A stretch of DNA of 64,000 nt from Alistipes senegalensis JC50 (GCF_025145645.1 NZ_CP102252.1:1984001-2048000), one strand, 5' to 3'; positions 26,392-35,560 are shown, counted from the first letter of the stretch. Notes: generated by a model from the sequence alone, not told the origin. Translations and numbers: made by a program.

Positions 26392-27060
26392 TCAGGGCAG
26401 CCACTCCGCCAGCACGGGCCGTACGACACGCTCCATAACGTCGTATCCTTCGGGCGTGGGGTGCACGCCGTCCTTGGTGTATTCGCTGCGCATCGAGCCG
26501 TCGCCGGCGTCCATCGCGCTGTAATAGTCCACCCACGTCAATCCCCGCTCCGCGGCGTACTGTTGCAGCCGGGCGTTCAGGGCGGCGATCTTTTCGGGCA
26601 CCGATTCGATCTCGGGGCGCCACGGATATTTCGCGGCCGGCAGCACCGAGCAGAGGATCGGGCGGATGCCCGCGGCGAGTGCCAGCTCGGCCATCGAGAC
26701 GATGTTTTCGACAATGTGTCCGCATTCGATCGGGCCGTTGTTTCCGGCGATGTCGTTCGTTCCGGCGAGGATCACCACGGCTTTCGGACGGAGGTCGATC
26801 ACGTCGGCGCGGAAGCGGCAGAGCATCTGGGACGTGACCTGGCCGCCGATTCCGCGGCAGGCGAAATTGTTGTCGGTGAAAAACTCCGGGTGGGCGTTGT
26901 CCCATCCGTCGGTGATCGAATTGCCCATGAACACCACGGCGGGGGCCGTCGTCAGGGCGGCGTTGGCCGCGGCGTAGCGGCCGTAATTGGCCCAGTCGCG
27001 CTGCTGGCCCGCGGCGAGCAGGGGCAGGGCGAGGGCCAGCAGGATCGCTGTCTTTCTCAT
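26392..27060 (-). CDS. Secreted SGNH/GDSL hydrolase
   Basis: 222 residues. Signal peptide (1-~18, ending before QQRDW). SGNH blocks are visible in order: VVFMGNSITDGW (nucleophile Ser), RGIGGQ, ILAGTNDI (Asn), and DGVHPTPEGY (Asp, His). Such periplasmic or outer-surface esterases deacetylate glycans or lipids, or cleave sialic-acid O-acetyl groups. It lies 6 bases after a small membrane protein gene and shares its unit with the Xaa-Pro peptidase. Substrate not deducible. Confidence 0.92.
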   Translation of the reverse strand: MRKTAILLALALPLLAAGQQRDWANYGRYAAANAALTTAPAVVFMGNSITDGWDNAHPEFFTDNNFACRGIGGQVTSQMLCRFRADVIDLRPKAVVILAGTNDIAGNNGPIECGHIVENIVSMAELALAAGIRPILCSVLPAAKYPWRPEIESVPEKIAALNARLQQYAAERGLTWVDYYSAMDAGDGSMRSEYTKDGVHPTPEGYDVMERVVRPVLAEWLP

Positions 27061-27066
27061 CGGATT

Positions 27067-27297
27067 TTACTTTTGCGCTTGGGTGATGTTACGGGCGTTG
27101 CGTTCGTCGTCTTTCTTGCTGCGTTTTCCGCCGAAGCGGCCCAGGAGCCATCCGGCGCAGAAGACGATGAGGTAAATGGCGATCTTCACGAACAGGTTTT
27201 CGAGCCCGTTGACGATGTTTTTCGAGAAGATGGCGATCAGGAGCACGGCGATCAGCGCCAGCGCTCCGTAGATGATCCATTTTGCTTTGGTTGTCAT
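27067..27297 (-). CDS. Small two-helix membrane protein
   Basis: 76 residues. Two membrane helices (about 7-26 and 36-54), then a strongly charged tail (GGKRSKKDDERNARN). No recognised domain. It lies 25 bases after the Xaa-Pro peptidase and 6 bases before the SGNH hydrolase on the same strand, so it belongs to that operon. Function unknown. Confidence 0.6.
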   Translation of the reverse strand: MTTKAKWIIYGALALIAVLLIAIFSKNIVNGLENLFVKIAIYLIVFCAGWLLGRFGGKRSKKDDERNARNITQAQK

Positions 27298-27322
27298 GGC
27301 GGTTTTCTGTTTAGTCGGTCTG

Positions 27323-28714
27323 TTATCGTCCTACAATGCTTTCCACCTCTTCGGCCGTGACGGGTATCTTGCGGTCGCCGAGGATGCGGCTGCCGGTCTC
27401 CGTCACGAGAATGTCGTCCTCGATGCGGATGCCTCCGAAGTCGCGGTAGGCGTCGAGTGCGTCGTAATCGACGATGCCTTTGTACAGCCCTTCGGCGCGG
27501 CATTTGTCGATCAGCGCCGGGATGAAATAGAGTCCCGGTTCGTCGGTCATCACCGTTCCCGGCTCGATGCGCCACGCCGCGCGGTAGATGCACGTGCCCG
27601 ACGCGGCGGCGCGTTCGGCGATCGACGCGAAGTCGAACGACCGTTCGCCCATCGCCTCGCAGTCGTGCACGTCCATGCCCAGTCCGTGCCCGAGTCCGTG
27701 GGGCATGAGCATCGTCATCGCCCCGGCGGCCACGGCATCGGCGGCCGAGCCCTTCAGCAGCCCCAGTCCCACGAGCCCTTCGGCCAGGGTCATGTAGGCG
27801 GCGTGGTGTATCTCGGTGTACATCATGTGGGGTTTGACGATGTTGGCCACGTGGTCGTGCGCCGCCAGCACGATGTCGTATATCTCGCGCTGCTGCTGCG
27901 TGAAGCGGCCGCTCACGGGATAGGTGCGGGTGTGGTCCGAGCAGTATCCCTCGACGCTCTCGCCTCCGGCGTCGCACAGCAGCAGACGGCCCTCCTCCAG
28001 CACGCCGTCGGCGTTGAGGTTGTGCAGCGTTTCGCCGTGCTGCGACACGATCGAGGGGAACGACACGCCCTGCCCCATCGACTTGGCGATGCCCTCGATG
28101 GCCCCCGCGATCTGGCGTTCGACGACTCCCGGACGGCACATCTTCATCGCCGTCGTGTGCATTTCATAGCCGATTTCGAAGGCGCGTTCCATCTCCTCGA
28201 CCTCTTCGGCGCTCTTCTTTTCGCGCATCTCCGCCACGGCGAACATCAGATCCACCGACTTGTAGTCGTGCAGCAGCGCGGGCCGGATGCCCAGCAGCTC
28301 CGACAGCTGGAGTTTGGTCTCCCCGCGGTAGGGCGGGAGGTAGTGGACCCTGCGTCCCAGGGCGACGGCCTTGCGAAGGCGTTTTTCCAGCTCGGCCATC
28401 GGGAAGGTCGCCGTGATGCCGACCCCGGCGCCCATCTCGCGCAGCGTGGGCTGCGGACCGGTCCAGATGATGTCCTCGACGGTGAAGTCGTCGCCGTAGA
28501 GCGCCTCCTCGCCCGTGTCGGCGTCGATCACCCCGACCACCGACGGGACGTTCAGCCCGAAGTAGTAGCGGAACGACGAGTCCTGCCGGAAATAGTAGGC
28601 GTTGTTGGGGTAGTTGTTGGGCGACAGGGGGTTGCCCGGGAAGAGGATGATGCCGCTTCCGATTTTGGTGCGCAGCTCGTGACGGCGCGCGGTATAGGTC
28701 TTTGCTGAAAACAT
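27323..28714 (-). CDS. pepP: Xaa-Pro aminopeptidase (M24B)
   Basis: 463 residues from ATG 28714; the frame is open to 28903 but that part overlaps the promoter region and the neighbouring gene end. N-terminal aminopeptidase-P domain (FPGNPLSPNNYPNN, YYFGLN) and a C-terminal pita-bread metallopeptidase domain. Metal ligands: Asp in LCDAGGE, Asp in CSDHTRTYPV, His in HGLGHGLGMDVHD, Glu in TDEPGLYF and Glu in GGIRIEDD. It removes N-terminal residues preceding proline in the cytosol, with two Mn2+. First gene of a three-gene operon. Confidence 0.93.
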   Translation of the reverse strand: MFSAKTYTARRHELRTKIGSGIILFPGNPLSPNNYPNNAYYFRQDSSFRYYFGLNVPSVVGVIDADTGEEALYGDDFTVEDIIWTGPQPTLREMGAGVGITATFPMAELEKRLRKAVALGRRVHYLPPYRGETKLQLSELLGIRPALLHDYKSVDLMFAVAEMREKKSAEEVEEMERAFEIGYEMHTTAMKMCRPGVVERQIAGAIEGIAKSMGQGVSFPSIVSQHGETLHNLNADGVLEEGRLLLCDAGGESVEGYCSDHTRTYPVSGRFTQQQREIYDIVLAAHDHVANIVKPHMMYTEIHHAAYMTLAEGLVGLGLLKGSAADAVAAGAMTMLMPHGLGHGLGMDVHDCEAMGERSFDFASIAERAAASGTCIYRAAWRIEPGTVMTDEPGLYFIPALIDKCRAEGLYKGIVDYDALDAYRDFGGIRIEDDILVTETGSRILGDRKIPVTAEEVESIVGR

Positions 28715-28732
28715 AGGCGTTAGAATAAAAAA

Positions 28733-28866
28733 GGGCGTTACGATACTAAAGGTGCAAAAAGACGATCGGGGCCAAAAACGGATTGCATTCGGTTTTCGGA
28801 TAACCGACCGACTCCTGACAGGGGCGTTACGCCCCCAAATATAGGGAAAATTTCGGAATCCGTCAA
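28733..28866 (-). promoter_or_regulatory. Tandem promoters of Xaa-Pro peptidase (promoter cassette)
   Basis: Two units on the minus strand. The upstream one has TTG, 20 bases, TATATTTG (28836-28843) and runs into a perfect GGGGCG-TTA-CGCCCC palindrome (28821-28835). The downstream one has TTTTTG, an 18-base spacer and a degenerate CACCTTTA (28747-28754), then CGTAACG. A GAATGCAATCCG block lies next to -33, as at the other cassette sites. Confidence 0.55.
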
Positions 28867-29858
28867 TCCGCGGGGGCAAATTCCATGCGGGCGCCCTCTT
28901 CATCGACGCTGACCGTCACCCGGCGTCCCAGATAGACCGCCAGATTGGGATCTTCATGCCCCGCGGGGAATCCGAAGACGACGGGAATCCCCAGCGGCCG
29001 CGTGTAGGACGAAATGATCGCGCAGGCGTCCGCCACGCCGAATTTCTCCATGCCCAGCATCTCCGAGAAGTGGCCGACGACCACCGCCCGGAGGTTTTCG
29101 AGCTTGCCGCTGCGTGCGAGGCTCTGCATGATCCGGTCGATGCGGTAGACGAACTCCCCGACCTCCTCGATCAGCAGCACCGTCGGTTCCTCCGCCGTCA
29201 GCTCCTCGGGGGTGCCGTCCGCCGAGCGGATCACCGTCAGGTTGCCCCCGGCCAGGCGTCCCGAGGCCATTCCGGGCTGGTTGAGGGGATGGGGTTCGAC
29301 CTCAATGCACTCCGTCTCGCCGAACAGCGCCTGCCGCAGCGATTCGGCCGAGGGGTCCTCCTCCCCGTCGAAGCGGAACCCCGAGGGCATCGGGCCGTGG
29401 ATGCTCTCGATGCGGAGCTTCCGCAGGGCGAGGTGGAGCATGGTGATGTCGCTGAATCCGACCACCCATTTCGGCTCTTCGCGCAGCCGCGCGAGGTCTG
29501 CGAGCGGCAGCAGGCGCACCGAGCCGTAACCCCCGCGGCAGGCGATCACGGCTTTGACCGACGGATCGTCGATCATCGCCTGCAAATCGGCGGCGCGTTC
29601 TTCGTCGGTCCCGGCGAAGTAGGGCTGTTCTCGGTCGGCGCAGTGGACGCCGAATTTTACGTGCAGACCCCACGACGCGAAGCGTTCGCGGATCTTCGCT
29701 GTGTCGGTATTCAGCGGCAGTTTGCCCGCCGGAGAGACGATGCCCACGGTGTCGCCGCGGTGCAGGTAGGGCGGGCGGATGAACTCCGCGGTGTCGGATT
29801 CCTGGGCTCCGGCAAGGAGCGGAGCGAGCAGGAGCAGTATCGGGATAAGGTGTTTCAT
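28863..29858 (-). CDS. LD-carboxypeptidase (peptidase S66), exported
   Basis: 331 residues. Signal peptide (1-18, LLAGAQ). S66 fold: GDTVGIVSPAGKL, then the nucleophile elbow CRGGYGSVRLLP (Ser113), SDITMLHLAL, a glutamate-bearing LLIEEVGEFVYRIDR, and a C-terminal GFPAGHEDPNLAV with the likely catalytic His. LD-carboxypeptidases trim the terminal D-Ala from L-Ala-gamma-Glu-mDAP-D-Ala peptides during murein recycling; most are cytosolic, so the signal peptide points to a periplasmic role. Its ATG overlaps the stop of the MFS gene (ATGA), implying coupling. Confidence 0.9.
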   Translation of the reverse strand: MKHLIPILLLLAPLLAGAQESDTAEFIRPPYLHRGDTVGIVSPAGKLPLNTDTAKIRERFASWGLHVKFGVHCADREQPYFAGTDEERAADLQAMIDDPSVKAVIACRGGYGSVRLLPLADLARLREEPKWVVGFSDITMLHLALRKLRIESIHGPMPSGFRFDGEEDPSAESLRQALFGETECIEVEPHPLNQPGMASGRLAGGNLTVIRSADGTPEELTAEEPTVLLIEEVGEFVYRIDRIMQSLARSGKLENLRAVVVGHFSEMLGMEKFGVADACAIISSYTRPLGIPVVFGFPAGHEDPNLAVYLGRRVTVSVDEEGARMEFAPAD

Positions 29859-31276
29859 GGTCGTTTTCTTCGGGTGAGCCCTTCGGGCAGGGGCAGCGAG
29901 ATGCGGGCGAGGCTGACGACGGCGCCTGTCACGGCGAAGCCGCCCGCCAGCAGCAGCGCCGTGTGGGTGCTGTGGCCGGGGACGATGTGGAACAGCAGGG
30001 CCATCAGCGCCGCGCCCGTGGTCTGTCCGATGAGGCGCGCCGTGGCGAGCATGCCGCTGGCCGAACCGCTCCGCTCGGGCGGCGCCGAGGCGATCAGGAT
30101 GCTGTTGTTGGGCGACTGGAAGAGCCCGAATCCCGCGCCGCAGAGCACCAGCCGCCAGATGATGTCGAAATCGGTCGGATGTTCCGGGAGGAACGCCAGC
30201 AGGAACAGCCCCGCGGCCATCGCCGCGAGGCCCGTGCCGCCGAGTATGCCGGCGTGGACACGCTCGACGAGCATCCCCGCCGCCGGGGCCACGACCATGA
30301 TCACGGCGGGCCAGGCCGTCAGCAGCAGTCCCGTCGCCACGTCGTCGTAGCCGCAGACCTCCTGGAGGTAGAAGGGCAGCGCCACCATAGCGAGCATCTG
30401 TCCCAGAAACGAGCAGATCGACGTGGCGACCGACACCGAGAAGATCGGGATGCGCAGCAGGTCGAACGGCAGGATCGGGTAGGGTTCGCGCAGCTGGCTG
30501 CGGATGAAGAAGAACCCCACGACGATGAGTGCCGCGACGCCCAGCGACAGCAGCCGCGGGTCGAGCCCGTGGGAGAATCCCTCGACCGAGGCCATCAGCA
30601 GTCCGAACGTCAGGGCGTTCATCACGGCGTCGCGCCAGTCGAAGCGGTGTTCGCGCACCCGCACGGGATTCTCGGGCAGGAACCGCCGGCTGAGCGACAG
30701 GGCGATAAGCCCCATCGGGATGTTGACGGCGAAGAGCCACGGCCAGTCGGCCACCGAGAGGATGCCTGCGGCGAGCGTGGGCCCGGCCACCGACGACACG
30801 GCGACGACCGTGGCGTTGATGCCCATGCCGCGTCCCAGCCGGGCCTTGGGGTAGATGAAGCGGATCAGCGTGGTGTTGACCGAGGTGATGGCCGCGGCGC
30901 CGAAGCCCTGCATGACGCGGGCCAGCACGAGGCTCTGGAGCGACCCCGAGAGGGAGCATCCCACCGACGCCACGGTGAAGAGCATCAGTCCGCCGATGTA
31001 GACCTTGCGGTAACCCACCACGTCGCCCAGCGCCGAGAACGACAGCAGCGAGACCATGATGGCGAGCTGGTAGGCGTTGACGATCCAGATCGAGTCGGCC
31101 GACGAGATGCCCAGTTTCTGCCCGATGGTGGGCAGGGCGACGTTGGCGATGGTTCCGTCGATGACCGAGAGCGAGACGCCGAAGGCGACGGCCAGAATGG
31201 CTCCGAGCCGCCGGGGCATCGGCAGTCCGTCTGCGGGATGGCGGGAGATATGTGGTGCAGCAGAACTTTTCGACAT
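29855..31276 (-). CDS. MFS transporter, DHA2 (EmrB/QacA-like) family
   Basis: 473 residues from ATG 31276, just after a cassette promoter; an in-frame upstream ATG at 31330 lies inside the promoter. Around 14 membrane helices, DHA2 motif D1 (SVIDGTIANVALPTI) in helix 1, motif A (GALGD-like SALGDVVGYRKVYIGG) and motif C in helix 5. DHA2 carriers are proton-driven exporters of drugs, bile salts or metabolites. Coupling to an LD-carboxypeptidase suggests a role linked to the envelope, perhaps export of murein-like peptides, but this is speculation. Confidence 0.9.
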   Translation of the reverse strand: MSKSSAAPHISRHPADGLPMPRRLGAILAVAFGVSLSVIDGTIANVALPTIGQKLGISSADSIWIVNAYQLAIMVSLLSFSALGDVVGYRKVYIGGLMLFTVASVGCSLSGSLQSLVLARVMQGFGAAAITSVNTTLIRFIYPKARLGRGMGINATVVAVSSVAGPTLAAGILSVADWPWLFAVNIPMGLIALSLSRRFLPENPVRVREHRFDWRDAVMNALTFGLLMASVEGFSHGLDPRLLSLGVAALIVVGFFFIRSQLREPYPILPFDLLRIPIFSVSVATSICSFLGQMLAMVALPFYLQEVCGYDDVATGLLLTAWPAVIMVVAPAAGMLVERVHAGILGGTGLAAMAAGLFLLAFLPEHPTDFDIIWRLVLCGAGFGLFQSPNNSILIASAPPERSGSASGMLATARLIGQTTGAALMALLFHIVPGHSTHTALLLAGGFAVTGAVVSLARISLPLPEGLTRRKRP

Positions 31277-31285
31277 AATTAAAAA

Positions 31286-31347
31286 GGCCGTTACGGCCCC
31301 CAAAGGTACGAAAAAGCCGGACGGAAGCAAAGCCGAATTGCATGCGG
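31286..31347 (-). promoter_or_regulatory. MFS promoter within recurrent cassette
   Basis: Minus strand TTTG (31328-31331), 19-base spacer, TACCTTTG (31301-31308), followed by the palindrome GGCCG-TTA-CGGCC (31286-31298) exactly at the expected transcript start. A CCGCATGCAATTCGG block abuts the -33 element. This fixes the MFS start at 31276. Confidence 0.75.
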
Positions 31348-31369
31348 TCCGGCGAATTCCCGCCGGGTT

Positions 31370-32620
31370 TCAGACCTTGTCCGCCGGAACGAATTTGTAG
31401 AGCTGGTCGCCGCGGCGGATCACGCCGGGGGTGCGGATGGCGCAGAGTTCGCCCTGCGCGACGGAATCGGCGGGCGAGCCGTCGGGGCCGTGCAGCTCTT
31501 CGAGCGTCTGCTCGGCGACGCCGGTGGTGGCCCCGAGGAAGAAGATCGGTTCCCCGACGCTCAGGGGCGCCGCCTCGACCAGCACTTCGGCCACCGAGAG
31601 CTTTTTGTAGAAGTTCACCACCTTGCCCACGTAGACTTTGCGCTGCGTGGCCGACGATCCGTAGGCCGGGCTGTGCTCCACGACGGGCCGTCCGGCGTAG
31701 TAGCCCTCCCAGAACCCACGGTTGAAGACCGTCCGGAGCCGCTCTTTCAGCTCTGCGGCCAGCGCCGGGGTGTAGCTTCCGGCTTCGAGGGCCCGGAGCG
31801 CCTCGTCGTAACACCCGACCACGCGCCTGACGTACTCCGCACCGCGGGCGCGTCCCTCGATTTTCAGGACCCGGACCCCCGCCGCGATCATCTTGTCGAG
31901 GAAATCGACCGTGCAGAGATCCTTGGGCGAGAGGACGTAGCGTCCGTCGATGTCGAGCTGCGCGCCGGTCTCCTTGTCCGTGACGGTGTATTTGCGGCGG
32001 CACAGCTGGCGGCACGCGCCGCGGTTGGCCGAGCAGTTCGTTTCGTAGAGCGAGAGGTAGCACTTGCCCGAAACGGACATGCACAGGGCGCCGTGGGCGA
32101 ACATCTCGATCTGAACCAGCTCGCCCCGCGGACCGCGGATCTCCTCCCCGGCGATCTTCCGGTGTATTTCGGCCACCTGCTCCAGCGTCAGTTCGCGCGC
32201 CAGGACCACCGTGTCGGCCCATTGGGCGAAGAACCGCACCGCCTCGGAGTTCGAGACGTTGCACTGGGTGGAGATGTGCACCTCCTGCCCGATCCGCCGG
32301 GCGTAGAGGATCGCCGCCAGGTCCGAGGCGATCACGGCATCGACGCCGGCGGCCTTGGCCCGGTCGATCACGGCGTGCACCTCGGCGATCTCGTCCTCGT
32401 AGACGACGGTGTTGACCGTCAGGTAGCTTTTCACGCCGGCTCTGCGGGCCGTGGCGACGATTTTCGAAAGGTCGTCGAGCGTGAAGTTGGCCGCCGAGGC
32501 CGAGCGCATGTTGAGTTTCCCGACCCCGAAGTAGACGGCGTCGGCTCCGGCCTGAATGGCGGCCGCGAGCGATTCGTAGCTCCCGACGGGAGCCATTATT
32601 TCGATATCCGAACGTTTCAT
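31370..32620 (-). CDS. Peptidase U32 family protein (TrhP/YegQ-like)
   Basis: 416 residues. N-terminal MAPVGSYESLAAAIQAGADAVYFG and the U32 signature EMFAHGALCMSVSGKCYLS are both present, followed by the cysteine-bearing ANRGACRQLCRRKY region for an Fe-S cluster and a C-terminal beta domain. U32 proteins include TrhP (tRNA 5-hydroxyuridine synthesis) and RlhA (23S C2501 hydroxylation); despite the name, peptidase activity is doubtful. TrhP is the nearest by length. It is the last gene of an operon with a polyprenyl synthase, 5 bases after the preceding stop. Confidence 0.88.
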   Translation of the reverse strand: MKRSDIEIMAPVGSYESLAAAIQAGADAVYFGVGKLNMRSASAANFTLDDLSKIVATARRAGVKSYLTVNTVVYEDEIAEVHAVIDRAKAAGVDAVIASDLAAILYARRIGQEVHISTQCNVSNSEAVRFFAQWADTVVLARELTLEQVAEIHRKIAGEEIRGPRGELVQIEMFAHGALCMSVSGKCYLSLYETNCSANRGACRQLCRRKYTVTDKETGAQLDIDGRYVLSPKDLCTVDFLDKMIAAGVRVLKIEGRARGAEYVRRVVGCYDEALRALEAGSYTPALAAELKERLRTVFNRGFWEGYYAGRPVVEHSPAYGSSATQRKVYVGKVVNFYKKLSVAEVLVEAAPLSVGEPIFFLGATTGVAEQTLEELHGPDGSPADSVAQGELCAIRTPGVIRRGDQLYKFVPADKV

Positions 32621-32625
32621 CGTTT

Positions 32626-33411
32626 TCAATAGTAACAGAGCCACCAGCCCGGGCGCTCTTCCCGAAGGGCCTTCGCACGGACCGATTCGTCCCGGTCGAA
32701 CTGGTCGCGGTAGCTTTGCCAGCCGTTGCCGAGGTATTCGTCGGCCGGGATGAACTCCCCGGCTCCGGTGTCCAGTCCGCCGCTTTCGGGAATCCGCCAG
32801 TCGCCCCAGTTGCACACCTTCGCCGCACCGGTTTTGTAGCTGCGCCAGGTTCCCTGCCACTGGTTGTTGCGGTATCCGTCGGCGACCAGCATCAGCGTGT
32901 CGTAATAGATGTTGCCGGCCCGATCGACCGCGATGTCGAGGGTGTGGGTGCCTTCGAACACCCCCGCGCCCGGCTGTTCGGGGTCTTCGCGCAGGGTGTA
33001 ATGCCCTTTCAGGCGCCATCCTCCGTAAATCCCGCCCCATTCGTCGAATTCGCCCGGTGAGAGGTAGGTGACGAGGGAGTCTATGTGCAGCTCCCCTTCG
33101 AAATCGCAGACGTTGCCTTTGGCGAGCGTCGCGCCGCTCAGAACGTATGTCAGCGGATCGGTTCCCGATCGGCGGATGGCGGCGATATGTATCCGGAACC
33201 GCCGGAAATCCTTGCCGATATATCCGAGCGGTTCGGGCCGATCGACCCACGGGAGCGAGGTCGTATCCAAGCGGTCGATCTCCGGCAGCGGTCCGGTCCA
33301 GAGCATCGAAAGATCCTTTTGCCGGATCAGGTCGAGGGTGATCTCCGGCCGTGCCTGCCCTGCGGCGGAGAGCGCCGAAAACAGCAGGAGTATGGCGAGG
33401 AGGTTTTTCAT
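32626..33411 (-). CDS. Secreted protein of unknown function
   Basis: 261 residues. Signal peptide (1-~18, SAAGQA). The rest is polar and tryptophan-rich, with beta-like stretches (GGIYGGWRLKGHYTL, DIAVDRAGNIYYDTLML) and a repeated NNQWQGTWRSY / GNGWQSYRDQ pattern toward the C-terminus that suggests a carbohydrate-contacting beta domain. I do not recognise the family. It sits between the polyprenyl synthase and U32 genes with gaps of 3 and 5 bases, so it is part of that transcript. Confidence 0.65.
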   Translation of the reverse strand: MKNLLAILLLFSALSAAGQARPEITLDLIRQKDLSMLWTGPLPEIDRLDTTSLPWVDRPEPLGYIGKDFRRFRIHIAAIRRSGTDPLTYVLSGATLAKGNVCDFEGELHIDSLVTYLSPGEFDEWGGIYGGWRLKGHYTLREDPEQPGAGVFEGTHTLDIAVDRAGNIYYDTLMLVADGYRNNQWQGTWRSYKTGAAKVCNWGDWRIPESGGLDTGAGEFIPADEYLGNGWQSYRDQFDRDESVRAKALREERPGWWLCYY

Positions 33412-33414
33412 CGC

Positions 33415-34386
33415 TCAGTTTTTGCGTCCCATCAGGCTCGCGGCGTAGTCGCGCATCCGCTTGGTCCGTGCGGGTTCCACCGAGAGGGTGTCGAGGATCG
33501 ACAGCGCCCGTTCGAAGCGCAGCGAAATCTGCTGCTCCGTGAGCCGCGGCACCTCCAGCCGGTCGTAAACGGCCTTCACGGCGGCGATCTTCTCGGCGTT
33601 GCCGAGCTTCGGATCGCGGCAGGCCGTGCGCAGTATTTCGCGCGTGGCTTCGTCCGCGCGGCTCATGGCCGTGACCATCAGGTAGGTTTTCTTCCCTTCG
33701 AGGATGTCGCCCCCGATGGCCTTGCCCAGCCGCTCGTCGCCGTAGCTGTCCAGCAGGTCGTCCTGCAACTGGAAGGCGAGCCCCAGTTCGACGGCGAAGC
33801 GGCGCAGTTTGCGGCAGTCCTCCTCGGAGGCACCGCCCAGCATGGCGCCGATCGCCACGGCTCCGGCCAGCAGCACCGAGGTCTTCAACTCGATCATGTG
33901 CATGTACTCCACGACCGAGACCTTGGCCTTCTGCTCGAAATCCATGTCGTACTGCTGCCCCTCGCACACTTCGAGGGCCATGTCGTTGAACGTCGCCAGC
34001 ACCTGCGGCAGCTGTTTCGCCGGAACGGTGCTCAGCAGGCGGTAGGCGTAGATCAGCATGGCGTCGCCCGAGAGGATGGCCACGTTCTGGCCCCATTTGG
34101 CATAGACCGAGGGTTTGCCGCGCCGCACGGCGGCGTTGTCCATGATGTCGTCGTGCAGCAGCGTGAAGTTGTGGAACACCTCGACCGCCGCGGCCGCGGG
34201 CAGCGCCTGCTGCATGTCGTCGGAGAAGATGCCGTGGGCGAGCATCAGCAGCATCGGCCGCAGGCGTTTGCCGCCTCCGGCCAGCGAATAGCCGATGGGC
34301 GCGTACAACAGTTCGGGTTCGGCCGGGAAGTCGGCCTGGGCGAGGTAATTCTCGATGGCGGAAAGTATCTGTTCGTTGCTTTGCAT
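33415..34386 (-). CDS. Polyprenyl synthetase (trans-isoprenyl diphosphate synthase)
   Basis: 323 residues from ATG 34386. Both aspartate-rich motifs are intact: first LLHDDIMD (with the following RRGKPS) and second FQLQDDLLDSYG; the GGKRLRPML motif near residue 40 binds the diphosphate of IPP. It condenses IPP with allylic diphosphates in the cytosol. Residues before the first DDxxD (bulky F/T) suggest medium-chain products such as farnesyl or geranylgeranyl diphosphate, but chain length cannot be settled by eye. First gene of its operon, divergent from the ROK kinase. Confidence 0.93.
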   Translation of the reverse strand: MQSNEQILSAIENYLAQADFPAEPELLYAPIGYSLAGGGKRLRPMLLMLAHGIFSDDMQQALPAAAAVEVFHNFTLLHDDIMDNAAVRRGKPSVYAKWGQNVAILSGDAMLIYAYRLLSTVPAKQLPQVLATFNDMALEVCEGQQYDMDFEQKAKVSVVEYMHMIELKTSVLLAGAVAIGAMLGGASEEDCRKLRRFAVELGLAFQLQDDLLDSYGDERLGKAIGGDILEGKKTYLMVTAMSRADEATREILRTACRDPKLGNAEKIAAVKAVYDRLEVPRLTEQQISLRFERALSILDTLSVEPARTKRMRDYAASLMGRKN

Positions 34387-34420
34387 GATCCGGGTAGTGT
34401 TTTTCGACCTGAATATGTCC

Positions 34421-34428
34421 CAAAAGTA
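34421..34428 (-). promoter_or_regulatory. -7 element of polyprenyl synthase operon
   Basis: Minus-strand TACTTTTG, 35 bases before the ATG. No matching TTTG at -33. It lies back-to-back with the ROK gene promoter. Confidence 0.5.
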
Positions 34429-34437
34429 GGAAAAAAG

Positions 34438-34468
34438 TTTGGAGTAGCCGAATTTTGAATTAACTTTG
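34438..34468 (+). promoter_or_regulatory. ROK kinase promoter
   Basis: TTTG (34438-34441), 19-base spacer, TAACTTTG (34461-34468): full consensus match, 35 bases before the ATG at 34504. Confidence 0.75.
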
Positions 34469-34503
34469 ACAAGATAAAACTCAACTTTAATTTGAATCCC
34501 GAT

Positions 34504-35508
34504 ATGAAAAAACTCGCTATCGGTGTGGACATCGGCGGCATCAACACCGCGTTCGGTCTCGTTGACGAGAACGGCGACCTCTATGCCGAATCGGTCATTT
34601 CGACCCGCAAATATCCCCATGTGGACGACTATCCGGCTTATGTCGAGGAGCTTTGCGACGCCATGCGCGCAATGGCCCAGAGCCTTTCGTTCGAATACGA
34701 ACTGGCCGGCATCGGCATCGGCGCTCCCAACGCCAATTATCACAAAGGTACGATCGAGAATCCGGCGAACCTCTGGAAATTCAGGCCCGACGAGCCCGAT
34801 CCCGACGAGTCGCGCCGCATTTTCCCGCTGGCGGCCGACATCTCGAAGCACTTCGACGGCGCGAAGACGATCATCACCAACGACGCCAACGCCGCCACGA
34901 TCGGCGAAATGATCTACGGCAATGCCAAGGGCATGAGGGACTTTGTCATGATCACCCTCGGCACGGGGCTCGGTTCGGGGTTCGTCGCCAACGGCGAGAT
35001 GATCTACGGCCACGACGGCTTCGCCGGGGAGTTCGGCCACGTGATCGTCGAGCGCGACGGCCGCGAGTGCGGCTGCGGACGCAAGGGCTGCCTGGAGACC
35101 TACGTTTCGGCGACGGGTATCAAGCGCACGGCGTTCGAGCTGATGGCCAAGATGAATGCTCCCAGCAAGCTGCGGGGCATTGCGTTCGAGGATTTCGACG
35201 CCTCGATGATCTCGGCGGCCGCCGAGCAGGGCGACCCCATCGCTTTGGAGGCGTTCCGCTTCACGGGCGAGATGCTGGGCCGCGCGCTGGCCGACGTGGT
35301 GACGGTGACTTCGCCCGAGGCGATCTTCCTCTTCGGCGGTCTTTCGAAGGCCGGCAAACTGCTCTTCGACCCGACGCAGTGGTACATGGAGGAGAACATG
35401 CTCTTCGTCTTCAAGAACAAGGTGAAACTGCTTCCGAGCGGTATTCAGGGCAAGAACGCCGCCATCCTCGGCGCTTCGGCGCTGATCTGGCAGGAAGCTG
35501 CGAAATAG
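34504..35508 (+). CDS. ROK family sugar kinase (glucokinase-like)
   Basis: 334 residues from ATG 34504. ROK layout: N-terminal ATP loop GVDIGGINTAFGLVD, catalytic TNDANAATIGE (Asp base), ITLGTGLGSGFV, the EFGHVIVE motif whose His joins the zinc site CGCGRKGCLE, and C-terminal FLFGGLSKAGKLL. It phosphorylates glucose or a related hexose in the cytosol. No transcription-factor HTH is present, so it is an enzyme and not a ROK repressor. Single gene with its own promoter and terminator. Confidence 0.93.
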   Translation: MKKLAIGVDIGGINTAFGLVDENGDLYAESVISTRKYPHVDDYPAYVEELCDAMRAMAQSLSFEYELAGIGIGAPNANYHKGTIENPANLWKFRPDEPDPDESRRIFPLAADISKHFDGAKTIITNDANAATIGEMIYGNAKGMRDFVMITLGTGLGSGFVANGEMIYGHDGFAGEFGHVIVERDGRECGCGRKGCLETYVSATGIKRTAFELMAKMNAPSKLRGIAFEDFDASMISAAAEQGDPIALEAFRFTGEMLGRALADVVTVTSPEAIFLFGGLSKAGKLLFDPTQWYMEENMLFVFKNKVKLLPSGIQGKNAAILGASALIWQEAAK

Positions 35509-35527
35509 GCCCTACGGCCGTTCCCGC

Positions 35528-35560
35528 AAGGGCGAGGTTCGAGGACTTCGCCCTTTTTTT
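35528..35560 (+). terminator. Terminator after ROK gene
   Basis: 8-bp stem (35528-35535 with 35548-35555) and a run of seven T. Confidence 0.85.

Noticed and set aside
26222..26429. 69-residue N-terminal extension of the EF-G2-like protein
   Set aside because: It crosses the upstream terminator and promoter and has no EF-G similarity; the ATG at 26222 starts the conserved domain.
29963..31282. Long His/Arg/Asp-rich plus-strand frame opposite the MFS gene
   Set aside because: Low-complexity antisense shadow of membrane helices; no start signal or promoter.
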